From Brevibacillus sp. (GTDB taxonomy: Bacteria > Bacillota > Bacilli > Brevibacillales > Brevibacillaceae): a stretch of 64,000 nt of DNA. The translations under genes and the position numbers were made by a program. Below the pieces are notes generated by a model. The model was not told the DNA's origin, did no database searches, and saw only the letters and a program-made list of their open reading frames with translations. Positions 35,467 through 43,922 of this stretch are shown piece after piece; the stretch's first letter is position 1, and the number at the start of each line of letters is the position of its first letter. The DNA lies in assembly GCA_017656235.1 (NCBI GenBank), contig JACDOF010000003.1:124001-188000 (forward strand), written 5' to 3'.

Positions 35467-36123
35467 ATGACGAGACATGTGTTTGAAGAACAGCTCGATC
35501 TGCTGCACCGCAACCTGATGGCCATGGGCACGCTGGTTGAAGAAGCGATTCATAAAGCAATCAAGAGCCTGATAGAGAAAGACAGCAAACTGGCGGAGCA
35601 GGTCATCGTCGGCGACAGCAAAATAAACGAGTTGGAACAGGAGATCGAGGCGGGCTGCTTTCAATTGATCGCGCTGCAGCAGCCGGTGGGCAGCGATCTG
35701 CGCCGTCTGGGAACGATGTTGAAGCTGGTGACGGATCTGGAACGGATGGGAGACCATGCCGTTTCCATCTCCAAGACGACTCGCCGCCTGATGAGCGAGT
35801 CCTTTCCCAAACAGGTTGCCCGCATTCCGGAAATGGCCGATCACGTCAAGGCGATGGTGCGGGACAGCCTGAACGCGTACATTGCCAAAGACAAGCAGCT
35901 TGCCGAGGAGGTGGCTGCTCGTGACGACGTTGTCGACAAGTTCTATGCGAGCATGTTCCATGAGCTCATTAACGAGATGAGCAGCCAGAACCAGACCATT
36001 TCACAAGGGATGCAGCTTTTGCTGGTCGCCCAGTATCTGGAGCGAATCGCCGATCACGTGACCAATATTTGTGAATGGGTTATTTACATGACAACAGGAA
36101 AGATGGCCGACTTGAACAAATAG
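35467..36123 (+). CDS. phoU: Phosphate signalling complex protein PhoU
   Basis: 218 residues made of two similar three-helix bundles (about 1-110 and 115-218). Each holds the metal-binding type motif: VTDLERMGDHAVSISK and LERIADHVTNICEW. PhoU links the Pst transporter to PhoR and restrains the Pho response when phosphate is plentiful. ATG 35467 follows AAGGAG; frames starting at 35413 are upstream of this site. It has its own promoter with a PhoP box, so it should rise under phosphate limitation. Confidence 0.95.
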   Translation: MTRHVFEEQLDLLHRNLMAMGTLVEEAIHKAIKSLIEKDSKLAEQVIVGDSKINELEQEIEAGCFQLIALQQPVGSDLRRLGTMLKLVTDLERMGDHAVSISKTTRRLMSESFPKQVARIPEMADHVKAMVRDSLNAYIAKDKQLAEEVAARDDVVDKFYASMFHELINEMSSQNQTISQGMQLLLVAQYLERIADHVTNICEWVIYMTTGKMADLNK

Positions 36124-36135
36124 GCACAACTTCCT

Positions 36136-36168
36136 GAGCAGGGCACTCCCGGAGTGCTCTTTTTATTT
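36136..36168 (+). terminator. Intrinsic terminator of phoU
   Basis: GAGCA..GCACTC and GAGTGCTC form a stem around CCCGG, followed by TTTTTATTTT. Confidence 0.8.
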
Positions 36169-36293
36169 TGCAGGTAAAATCATCATGGAAGTGAATGCAC
36201 GTACTGTTCCGATCAAAATCGGAGGATAGGAAAGGATGCGTCAGGTATCGGGAGAATGTGGCTGCATTTTCCAGTTGCTCCCACTATCCTCTC

Positions 36294-36363
36294 GATATCC
36301 GTTGAGAATGCCGGATAACTAAGGATATCTGGATTGGGTTAATCTGAAAAAGTACGGTAAAAT
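36294..36363 (+). promoter_or_regulatory. Promoter of the opu operon with upstream inverted repeat
   Basis: TTGGGT (36334-36339), 18-bp spacer, TAAAAT (36358-36363) precede the ATPase gene by about 80 bp. Just upstream, GATATCC (36294-36300) and GGATATC (36323-36329) form a perfect inverted repeat 22 bp apart, a candidate operator. The rest of the 322-bp gap holds the phoU terminator and a small CCGAT/ATCGG hairpin (36208-36221). Confidence 0.5.
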
Positions 36364-36445
36364 TATTTTCAAAGTATTGCGAATTATGCCCAATACGTAC
36401 AGGTACCGACCGGGTGGAGCGGACGGAACGAAGAGAGGTGTCATC

Positions 36446-37570
36446 ATGATCCGTTTTGAGCAGGTAACCAAAACCTATGCCGACGGGACCGTGGCTCTCA
36501 AGGGGATCGACCTCACGATTCACGAGGGGGAGTTGGTCACCTTGATTGGCCCGAGCGGCTGCGGGAAAACGACGACAATGAAAATGATCAACAGACTTGT
36601 CGAACCGACGTCGGGAAAGATTTGCGTCAACGGAGAGGATATTTCCAGGGTTGATCCGGTAATGCTTCGCCGCAACATTGGATATGTGATTCAGCAGATA
36701 GGTCTTTTCCCCCATATGACCATCAAAGACAACGTTTCCATTGTGCCGCGCCTGAAAAAGATGGACAAGGCGAAATATGAAAAACGGGTGGACGAACTGC
36801 TCGATTTGGTCGGCTTGGACCCTGATCAATACCGAAACCGCTACCCATATGAGTTAAGTGGCGGCCAGCAGCAAAGAATCGGCGTTATCCGGGCACTGGC
36901 TGCTGAGCCGCCAATTATTCTGATGGACGAACCGTTCAGTGCACTGGACCCGATCAGTCGTGAACAACTGCAGGATGAATTGATCCGGCTGCAGGATGAA
37001 GTGAAAAAAACGATTGTGTTTGTCTCGCACGACATGGATGAGGCATTGAAGATTGCGGATCGAATTGTGTTGATGAAGGCAGGCGAAATCGTCCAGATTG
37101 ATACCCCTGACCGGATGCTGCGTTACCCGAAAAACGATTTTGTCAGGGCCTTTATCGGCGAAGATCGACTGAGCAACGCGGAGGTGTTGACGGTCGAAGA
37201 CGTGATGGTTAGCAACCCGGTAACCGTCTACCAATCGCGTGGTCTGGCCACCGCTGCCAAGTTGATGAAGCAGCGCCGTGTGAACACGCTGCTGGTAGTC
37301 GACAAAAACCACGTTCTGCAAGGAATCGTAACCAAAGACGTGCTGGAAGTGCACTTCAAACAGGAAGAACTGTCGCTGCGAGAGATCATGCTCACCGACA
37401 TCTCCGTTGTTCAGGCCGGGACGAGTGTGGTGGAGGCAGTGCAAACGATGAAGCGGCACGGGCTGAGCTCTTTGCCGGTTGTCGATGCAGACGGGAGGCT
37501 GGCTGGTCTGGTCACGAACTCCAGCCTGATTGATGCCTTGCTAAAAAAATGTAAAGGGGGGGCGTCATGA
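36446..37570 (+). CDS. opuCA: Quaternary-amine/osmoprotectant ABC transporter ATPase
   Basis: 374 residues. ABC domain (about 1-240): Walker A GPSGCGKTT, signature LSGGQQQR, Walker B ILMDEP, plus H-loop VSHDMDEAL. Two CBS motifs follow (about 250-370: VMVSNPVTVYQSRGL, GIVTKDVL; MLTDISVVQAG, GLVTNSSLI), the mark of OpuCA/OpuBA-type ATPases, where CBS domains gate activity by ionic strength or nucleotide (c-di-AMP in some relatives). ATG 36446 follows GAGAGGTG. Its stop overlaps the permease start (ATGA). Substrate class (glycine betaine, carnitine or choline) cannot be told from this gene alone. Confidence 0.9.
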   Translation: MIRFEQVTKTYADGTVALKGIDLTIHEGELVTLIGPSGCGKTTTMKMINRLVEPTSGKICVNGEDISRVDPVMLRRNIGYVIQQIGLFPHMTIKDNVSIVPRLKKMDKAKYEKRVDELLDLVGLDPDQYRNRYPYELSGGQQQRIGVIRALAAEPPIILMDEPFSALDPISREQLQDELIRLQDEVKKTIVFVSHDMDEALKIADRIVLMKAGEIVQIDTPDRMLRYPKNDFVRAFIGEDRLSNAEVLTVEDVMVSNPVTVYQSRGLATAAKLMKQRRVNTLLVVDKNHVLQGIVTKDVLEVHFKQEELSLREIMLTDISVVQAGTSVVEAVQTMKRHGLSSLPVVDADGRLAGLVTNSSLIDALLKKCKGGAS

Positions 37571-38208
37571 CGAGTTTAATGGAAGTGATGCTCAATCGGC
37601 AGGAAGATATCATGCGGGCGATGGGGGAGCATCTGCAGCTTTCTCTCGTTGCCTTGTTTATTGCGATCGTGATATCGGTTCCGCTGGGCATTCTGCTTAC
37701 GCGTTACCGGAAGGCGGCCGGGGTGGTCATCGGCATAGCGGGGTTGTTTCAAACCATTCCCAGTCTGGCGCTGCTCGGTTTCATGATTCCTCTTCTGGGA
37801 ATTGGCTTTGTGCCTTCAATCGTCGCCTTGACGGTATATGCCTTGCTGCCTATCCTTCGCAACACCTACACCGGCATTAGCAATGTGGATCAATCGGTAA
37901 AGGAAGCGGGAATGGGGATGGGGATGACCAATATGCAGGTCCTGTTCAAGGTGGAACTTCCGCTTGCTTTGAGTGTGATCATGGCCGGAATTCGCACATC
38001 CACTGTGATGATCATCGGGGTGGCTACACTTGCTTCCCTGATTGGCGCCGGTGGTCTGGGCGATCTGATCTTTCGGGGAATTTCGATGGTAAACGCGGAA
38101 TTGATCCTCGCAGGGGCGATTCCGGCCGCCTTGTTGGCACTCATCTTTGACTTTCTGTTGGAGCGGCTGGAGAAGGTTGTGTCCCCCAAAGGAACAAAGC
38201 GAGCGTAA
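37567..38208 (+). CDS. opuCB: Osmoprotectant ABC transporter permease
   Basis: 213 residues, five to six membrane segments, with the BPD-transporter permease motif region VKEAGMGMGMTNMQVLFKVELPLALSVI that contacts the ATPase. ATG 37567 overlaps the ATPase stop by 4 bp. In OpuC and OpuB systems this permease pairs with a second one (OpuCD/OpuBD); no second permease is present here, so it may act as a homodimer. Confidence 0.88.
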   Translation: MTSLMEVMLNRQEDIMRAMGEHLQLSLVALFIAIVISVPLGILLTRYRKAAGVVIGIAGLFQTIPSLALLGFMIPLLGIGFVPSIVALTVYALLPILRNTYTGISNVDQSVKEAGMGMGMTNMQVLFKVELPLALSVIMAGIRTSTVMIIGVATLASLIGAGGLGDLIFRGISMVNAELILAGAIPAALLALIFDFLLERLEKVVSPKGTKRA

Positions 38209-38223
38209 GGAGTGATAACCATT

Positions 38224-39138
38224 ATGGCAAGTTGGAGAAAGATGATTGCTTCGGTTCTGGTATTGATGTTATGTGTGTCGATCACAGCCTGCGGCACACA
38301 GGGTGAGACGGCAGGGGGCGCAACAGGGACCGTGACGGTTTCCGGAAAAAATTTTACTGAGCAGGACATTCTGGCTCACATGGTGTCATCACTGATTGAA
38401 GCCCAGACCGATCTGCAAGTGGTCCGCAAGCCGTTTTTGGGCGGCTCCCAAGTGGTTCACAACGCCCTGGTGAGCGGTGATGTCGACATCAGCGTCGAGT
38501 ATACCGGTACCGGATGGATCGCCGTGCTGGAGCAGGAGAACATCGGTGATCCACAGGAGACCTATGAAAAAGTGAAGGCGGCTTACGAAGAGAAGTTTGG
38601 CATTACCTGGATGAAGCCGCTCGGGTTCAACAATACTTATACGTTGGCGATGAGACGGGCTCATGCGGAAGAGTTGGGAATTGAGACCTTCTCCGATCTG
38701 GTTGAAAAGGCACCGGAGCTGGTGCTGGGGGCAACACAGGAATTTTTGGAGAGACCGGACGGATACAAAGGACTGCAGGAGGTGTACAACCTGCGGTTCA
38801 AGGAAACAAAGGGCCTGGATCCCGGTTTGACCTACGGCGCCGTCAAAGAAGAAAAGACCGATGTCAATGACGCCTTTTCCACGGACGGACGAATCGAAGC
38901 ATTTGATTTGAAGGTGTTGGAAGATGACAAGAAATTCTTCCCGCCCTACTATGCCGCGCCAATTATTCGTATGGATACGCTGCAGGCACATCCAGAGCTG
39001 GAAGGCGTGCTGAACATGCTGGCGGGCAAACTTGACGAGAAAACCATGTCGAAACTGAACGCTCAAGTAGATTTGGAAGGGAAAAAAGCGCGGGATGTTG
39101 CCGAGGCTTGGCTGAAAGAACAAGGTCTGATTAAGTAA
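38224..39138 (+). CDS. opuCC: Osmoprotectant-binding lipoprotein
   Basis: 304 residues. Lipoprotein signal peptide with lipobox SITAC around residue 21, then an OpuAC/OpuCC-type binding domain: VSGKNFTEQDILAHMVSSLIE, SVEYTGTGW, FNNTYTLAMR and GLTYGAVKEEKTDVNDAFSTDGRIEAFDLKVL. It captures a trimethylammonium compound outside the membrane and passes it to the permease. ATG 38224 is placed by AAGGAG at 38207-38212; an in-frame GTG at 38212 overlaps it. It is the last gene of the transporter set. Confidence 0.9.
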   Translation: MASWRKMIASVLVLMLCVSITACGTQGETAGGATGTVTVSGKNFTEQDILAHMVSSLIEAQTDLQVVRKPFLGGSQVVHNALVSGDVDISVEYTGTGWIAVLEQENIGDPQETYEKVKAAYEEKFGITWMKPLGFNNTYTLAMRRAHAEELGIETFSDLVEKAPELVLGATQEFLERPDGYKGLQEVYNLRFKETKGLDPGLTYGAVKEEKTDVNDAFSTDGRIEAFDLKVLEDDKKFFPPYYAAPIIRMDTLQAHPELEGVLNMLAGKLDEKTMSKLNAQVDLEGKKARDVAEAWLKEQGLIK

Positions 39139-39157
39139 ACAAAGATGAAGAAACAGA

Positions 39158-39175
39158 GGGAGCGGACAGGCTCCC
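39158..39175. terminator. Hairpin after the opu operon
   Basis: GGGAGC (39158-39163) and GCTCCC (39170-39175) with a 6-base loop, lying between convergent units. No clear T-run on plus; moderately T-rich on minus. Weak terminator candidate. Confidence 0.35.
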
Positions 39176-39197
39176 CTGCTGGGCTGTCACACGATGT

Positions 39198-39332
39198 TTA
39201 AGCGGAGGGTGCGCGAAACAGCCAGTAGACAATCCGGCCAACGATATAGCCGAGCAGGACAACCCAGCCGATCTTCCCCCAGACGTTGAGCGAGTTCCAG
39301 TATTCACGCAGGTTTTTCCGCTGATGTTTCAT
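39198..39332 (-). CDS. Small single-pass membrane protein, 44 aa
   Basis: An ORF of 45 codons starting at ATG 39332 with an excellent ribosome site (AAAGGAGGAG, 7 bases upstream), inside the last 29 bp of the DMT exporter gene and ending TAA at 39198. The peptide begins MKHQRKNLREYWNSLNVW and continues with one hydrophobic segment (KIGWVVLLGYIVGRIVYWLF) and a short tail RAPSA. The overlap and the strong site suggest translation coupled with the exporter. No known family is recognised; it may be a small subunit or regulator of the exporter, or act independently. Confidence 0.6.
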   Translation of the reverse strand: MKHQRKNLREYWNSLNVWGKIGWVVLLGYIVGRIVYWLFRAPSA

Positions 39333-40227
39333 CGGCCTGCTCCTCCTTTGCCAGCGTTTTGAAGCGCATGAACAGATAGATGCCCAGCAGGATGATTCCT
39401 CCGCCGATGTACTGCGGAAGGGTAACGACTTCGCCCAGAATCAGGTGGGCCAGAATTGCGGTGCCGATCGGTTCACCAAGGATGCTCATGGACACCGTTG
39501 ACGTGGGAATCCACTTGATGACCCAGTTGAAGATGGTATGGCCAAACAGGGTGGGGATGAGCGCCAACAGCAGGAACCAGCCCCAGTCAGCAGCGGGGTA
39601 TCCCGTGAGGTCATAGCCAAAAGCCAGATCGTAGGCGAGCAGACAAATCCCGCTGACGCTGTAAACCACCAGCGTATAGGCAGTCAGGGACAAGGCTTTG
39701 CGCACGTACTGGCCAATCAGCCAGTAGGCCGTGACGGTCGCGGCGCCAAGCAAAGCCAGGATATCGCCAAACAGGGCTGATCCGCCCAGTTGAAAGTCGC
39801 CCCAGCCGATGACAAAGCTCCCCCCGACAGCCAAAACTCCTCCCAGGATGGCTGCCGGATGAAGCCGCTCGCCAAACAAAAAAAAGCCGCCAATAAAGGC
39901 AAACAACGGCTGCAGGGTAACCAGCACCGTTGAACTTGCCACCGAGGTAAAACGAAGCGACTCAAACCACAACAGGAAGTGGCCGGCCAGGAAAGCCCCG
40001 GACAAGAGGCTCAGCAGCCAGACTTTCCGGCTGATGCCTGCGATCTCTTTGCCCACCCCTTTGGCAAAGAACAGCATTGGCAGCGTCAGCAGCACCGAAA
40101 AGAGCAGGCGGTAGGTGGCAATGACCGGTGCGGGAGCGGAAGCCAGTTTGACAAATATGGCTGAAAACGAAATCGAAACGACGCCGATCAACAGTGCGAG
40201 ATAAGGCGGAAATACGGGTTTATCCAT
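39304..40227 (-). CDS. DMT-superfamily (EamA) exporter
   Basis: 307 residues with ten hydrophobic segments in two EamA halves (about 10-140 and 150-285); typical stretches are SFSAIFVKLASAPAPVIATYR, TVLVTLQPLFAFIGGFFLFGERL and GEPIGTAILAHLILGE. These proteins export metabolites or amino acids; the substrate is not predictable. The start is ATG 40227 with AAGGGG before it; the frame goes on to a TTG at 40242 inside the ribosome site. Divergent from polA. The 44-residue gene at 39198-39332 overlaps its end. Confidence 0.85.
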   Translation of the reverse strand: MDKPVFPPYLALLIGVVSISFSAIFVKLASAPAPVIATYRLLFSVLLTLPMLFFAKGVGKEIAGISRKVWLLSLLSGAFLAGHFLLWFESLRFTSVASSTVLVTLQPLFAFIGGFFLFGERLHPAAILGGVLAVGGSFVIGWGDFQLGGSALFGDILALLGAATVTAYWLIGQYVRKALSLTAYTLVVYSVSGICLLAYDLAFGYDLTGYPAADWGWFLLLALIPTLFGHTIFNWVIKWIPTSTVSMSILGEPIGTAILAHLILGEVVTLPQYIGGGIILLGIYLFMRFKTLAKEEQADETSAEKPA

Positions 40228-40341
40228 GGGAACCCCTTCCAAGCAAGTGTAAAGGTCTCATCAGCTATTGTACCTGTAATCCCGATACGGGACAATTGAT
40301 CTCCTTTTGGCGGGAGGCAGTGATCCTGCCTTCCCCCGCTT

Positions 40342-40371
40342 TTGCCAGCCTCGTCGCCCCTATGGTATGAT
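40342..40371 (+). promoter_or_regulatory. Candidate promoter of polA
   Basis: TTGCCA (40342-40347), 18-bp spacer, TATGAT (40366-40371) with an upstream TG. A hairpin GGAGGCAG/CTGCCTTC lies just before it (40312-40333). Confidence 0.55.
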
Positions 40372-40403
40372 GAAAGTTAGCGAAATCAGGAGAGGGGCCA
40401 GTA

Positions 40404-43073
40404 GTGATGAGCCATTTCGTGATGATAGACGGAAACAGTGTGGCGAATCGGGCGTTTTACGCCCTGCCGCTGTTGTCCACCACGGGCGGACTGCACACCA
40501 ACGCGGTGTTGGGCTTTACGACCATGCTGTTGAAAGTGCTGGAAGAGATGAAACCGACACACCTGCTGGTGGCGTTAGATGCGGGCAAGGTCGTGTTCCG
40601 GCACAGCGAATACAAGGAGTACAAGGGCGGGCGAGCCAAGACGCCGCCGGAGTTGTCCGAGCAGTTTCCGCTGATTCGGGAGCTGCTTGACGCATTTTCG
40701 ATCAAGCGGTTTGAACTGGAAGGTTACGAAGCGGATGACATTATCGGCACCCTGACCCGCCGGTGTGATGAAGCCGGAATCGCCACGACCGTCATTACAG
40801 GCGACAAAGACATGCTGCAGCTTGTTTCGGAACACGTCCGCGTGGCGCTGACCCGCAAAGGCGTAAGCGAACTGGAGTATTACACGGTCAAGGAGATCGA
40901 ACAGAAGTACGGACTTGCTCCGCGACAGATCATCGACCTGAAGGGATTGATGGGAGACAGTTCCGACAACATCCCGGGCGTGCCAGGCGTCGGCGAGAAA
41001 ACGGCGCTGAAGCTGCTGCACCAGTACGGAACGGTGGAAGAGGTGCTGGCCAACATCGATCACATATCAGGCAAAAAGCTGCAGGAAAACCTGCGCAACA
41101 ACGTGGAACAGGCCAAACTGAGCAAGTCGCTGGCTGCGATCATGCGCGACGCGCCGGTTCCGATTGACGTGGATGAAGCCGCCTATGCCGGCTTTGCAGC
41201 CGAAAAGGTGGTTGAGTGCTTCAAGCGGCTGGAGTTCAAGTCGCTGATTTCCAAAGTGAAGGCGGTTGGCGACGTGCCGCCGACGGCAGAGGAATCATCC
41301 GGCGAAAGCAAAGCGGACGAGCCGTTTTTGTTCGAGACTGTGGCGGTGGACAAGCTGGATGCGTATACAAACATGCTTTGTTCACCGATGAGCCTGTACG
41401 TGGAACTGGACGGAGACAGCTATCATCACGCGCCGCTGCTCGGCTTTGCCCTCGCCAGCGAGGAGCGGGTGCTGTACGTGCCGGTGGAGGCAGCCAGGCA
41501 GTGGGAAGCGTTTCGCCGCTGGCTTGCGGACGAGCAGCAGATCAAGTGGGTGTTTGACGGCAAGCGGGACACCATTGCCCTTGACTGGCACGGCTTTAGG
41601 CTGGCGGGAATCGGCTTTGATCTCTACCTCGCTTCATACCTGTTGAATGCTTCTGAAAGCAACCCCAGTCTGAGTGATACGGCTGCGCAGTACGCTAGGG
41701 TCGCCCTCCCCTCGGACGAGGATGTATACGGCAAAGGAGCCAAGCGGGCCATCCCTGACGAGAAGACGTTGAGCCAACATGTTGCCCGCAAAGCGGCAGC
41801 GATTTGGCAAAGTGTTCCTCCGGTCAAGGAAGCGTTGAAGGAAAACCGGCTGGAAGAACTGCACAGAGAGATGGAAGCGCCGCTCAGCCTGGTGCTGGCC
41901 CGCATGGAGATGCTGGGCGTAAAAGTTGACCGCGAGCGGTTGAAAGAGATGGGAGAAGAGCTGGATCGCAAACTGGAGGAGCTGACCGCGCAGATTTACG
42001 AACTGGCCGGCGAGACGTTCAACATCAATTCGCCGAAACAGCTGGGCGAGATCCTCTATGACAAACTGGGCCTGCCTGTCTACAAGAAAACCAAGACGGG
42101 TCCGTCCACCAGCGCAGACGTGCTGGAAAAACTGGCTCCCCATCATCCGATCGTGGAGACGATCCTGCACTTTCGCCAGTTGGGTAAACTGCGCTCTACC
42201 TATATTGAGGGGCTGCTCAAGGAGATTCATCCGAAGAGCGGCAAGGTACACACTCGCTTCAATCAGGCGACGACAGCGACCGGCCGCCTGAGCAGTACCG
42301 AGCCCAACCTGCAGAACATCCCGATCCGTTTGGAAGAGGGGCGCAAAATCCGTCAGGCGTTTGTGCCGTCCGAAGCAGGGTGGTACATGATGGCGGCCGA
42401 CTACTCGCAGATCGAGCTGCGCGTGTTGGCCCACATTTCGCAGGACAAAAACCTGATCGACGCCTTCCGCCAGGGGATGGACATCCACACGCGTACGGCG
42501 ATGGATGTGTTTGGCGTGGCGGAAGACGAGGTGACATCGCTGATGCGGCGGCAGGCCAAGGCGGTTAACTTCGGTATCGTCTACGGGATCAGCGATTACG
42601 GCCTGTCGCAAAACCTGAACATCCCCCGCAAGGAAGCGGGAGAGTTTATCGAGCGCTACTTCTCCGTGTATTCCGGCGTCAAGCGCTATATGGAGGAAAT
42701 CGTGAAACGGGCGAAAGAGGATGGCTACGTCACCACACTGCTGAACCGCCGCCGCTATTTGCCCGACATCAGGAGCAGCAACTACAACGTGCGCTCATTT
42801 GCCGAACGGACGGCGATGAACACGCCGATTCAGGGAACGGCTGCCGACATTATCAAACTGGCAATGATCCGCATGCAGGAGCGGATCGAAGAGGAGCGGC
42901 TGGCCAGCCGCATGCTGCTGCAAGTGCACGACGAACTGGTGTTTGAGGTGCCGGAGGAAGAGGTGGAGATCATGCAAAAGCTGGTCCCTCAGGTGATGGA
43001 AAACGCATTGGAGCTTGATGTGCCATTAAAAGTGGATGTCCACTATGGACGCACGTGGTACGACGCCAAATAG
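40404..43073 (+). CDS. polA: DNA polymerase I
   Basis: 889 residues. N-terminal 5'-3' exonuclease (about 1-290, with ALDAGKVVFRH, YEADDIIGTL, TGDKDMLQL and DLKGLMGDSSDNIPGVPGVGEKTA), a degenerate 3'-5' exonuclease domain (about 310-480: the usual acidic DxE is replaced by VELDGDSYHH, so proofreading is probably lost, as in other Bacillales) and polymerase domain (about 500-889) with motif A Asp666 (ADYSQIELR), motif B (RRQAKAVNFGIVYG) and motif C Asp843 (QVHDELVFE). It fills gaps and removes primers. GTG 40404 or ATG 40407 can be the start behind AGGAGAGG. mutM follows after 12 bp. Confidence 0.97.
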   Translation: MMSHFVMIDGNSVANRAFYALPLLSTTGGLHTNAVLGFTTMLLKVLEEMKPTHLLVALDAGKVVFRHSEYKEYKGGRAKTPPELSEQFPLIRELLDAFSIKRFELEGYEADDIIGTLTRRCDEAGIATTVITGDKDMLQLVSEHVRVALTRKGVSELEYYTVKEIEQKYGLAPRQIIDLKGLMGDSSDNIPGVPGVGEKTALKLLHQYGTVEEVLANIDHISGKKLQENLRNNVEQAKLSKSLAAIMRDAPVPIDVDEAAYAGFAAEKVVECFKRLEFKSLISKVKAVGDVPPTAEESSGESKADEPFLFETVAVDKLDAYTNMLCSPMSLYVELDGDSYHHAPLLGFALASEERVLYVPVEAARQWEAFRRWLADEQQIKWVFDGKRDTIALDWHGFRLAGIGFDLYLASYLLNASESNPSLSDTAAQYARVALPSDEDVYGKGAKRAIPDEKTLSQHVARKAAAIWQSVPPVKEALKENRLEELHREMEAPLSLVLARMEMLGVKVDRERLKEMGEELDRKLEELTAQIYELAGETFNINSPKQLGEILYDKLGLPVYKKTKTGPSTSADVLEKLAPHHPIVETILHFRQLGKLRSTYIEGLLKEIHPKSGKVHTRFNQATTATGRLSSTEPNLQNIPIRLEEGRKIRQAFVPSEAGWYMMAADYSQIELRVLAHISQDKNLIDAFRQGMDIHTRTAMDVFGVAEDEVTSLMRRQAKAVNFGIVYGISDYGLSQNLNIPRKEAGEFIERYFSVYSGVKRYMEEIVKRAKEDGYVTTLLNRRRYLPDIRSSNYNVRSFAERTAMNTPIQGTAADIIKLAMIRMQERIEEERLASRMLLQVHDELVFEVPEEEVEIMQKLVPQVMENALELDVPLKVDVHYGRTWYDAK

Positions 43074-43085
43074 GGAGGATAGGAA

Positions 43086-43910
43086 ATGCCGGAACTGCCG
43101 GAGGTAGAGACAGTCGTCCGCACGCTGCGGAGACTGGTTGCAGGAAAGACGATCGAGCGGGTCAGCGTCTTTTTGCCGCGGATCATCCGCCGCCCCGACG
43201 ATGTTGAAGAATTCAAGGCGCTGCTTGCCGGACAAACCATTCGCGGGCTGGAGCGCCGCGCCAAGTTTATCAAGTTTATTCTCGACCGCGATGTGCTCCT
43301 CTCCCATCTAAGGATGGAAGGACGGTACGGGCTGTATCGACAGGAGGAGCCTGTGGAGAAGCACACGCATGTGATTATTCACTTTACGGACGGGACGGAG
43401 CTGAGGTACCGCGACGTCCGTCAGTTCGGCACGATGGACGTGTTTCCGCTCGGCGAGGAAGCGTCGATGGAGCCGCTGGCCAAACTGGGAGTGGAGCCGC
43501 TCAGCGAGAGCTTTACGCTGCGCCGTTTCCGCAGCATGTTAAAAGGTCGGAAAAGTAAGCTGAAGCCGCTTTTGCTGAACCAGGAATTTTTGGCGGGACT
43601 GGGGAATATTTATGTGGACGAATCCCTTTTCCGGGCCCGTCTGAATCCGGAGCGAATCGCGGCTGACCTGAAGCCGAAGGAAGTGGCCAGGCTGCATGAG
43701 AGCATCGTTGCGACACTGTCGGAAGCCGTGAGGCAAGGAGGCAGTTCGATCAAATCGTACGTCAACGGGCAGGGGGAGATGGGCATGTTCCAGCAGTCTC
43801 TTCACGTCTACGGGCGAAAAGGGGAGCCTTGTCCTGTATGTTCCACTCCGATTGTCCGATATGTGGTTGGCGGCCGGGGGACTCATATCTGCCCAAAATG
43901 CCAGAAGTAA
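43086..43910 (+). CDS. mutM: Formamidopyrimidine-DNA glycosylase
   Basis: 274 residues. It removes 8-oxoguanine and formamidopyrimidines from DNA and nicks the strand. The catalytic N-terminus PELPEVETV (Pro2, Glu3) is intact; the helix-two-turn-helix region has NQEFLAGLGNIYVDESLFRA; the C-terminal zinc finger is CPVC...CPKC (about 251-273). ATG 43086 follows GGGAGG. Second gene of polA-mutM-coaE, a usual repair/replication cluster in Bacillales. Confidence 0.97.
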   Translation: MPELPEVETVVRTLRRLVAGKTIERVSVFLPRIIRRPDDVEEFKALLAGQTIRGLERRAKFIKFILDRDVLLSHLRMEGRYGLYRQEEPVEKHTHVIIHFTDGTELRYRDVRQFGTMDVFPLGEEASMEPLAKLGVEPLSESFTLRRFRSMLKGRKSKLKPLLLNQEFLAGLGNIYVDESLFRARLNPERIAADLKPKEVARLHESIVATLSEAVRQGGSSIKSYVNGQGEMGMFQQSLHVYGRKGEPCPVCSTPIVRYVVGGRGTHICPKCQK

Positions 43911-43922
43911 AGGAGGGTGCGC

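Noticed and set aside
36236-36322. 28-codon ORF (MRQVSGECGC...) upstream of the opu promoter
   Set aside because: The AGGAAAGG is too close to its ATG, the GGAGG is too far, and it ends before the promoter; no membrane segment or other sign of a real peptide.
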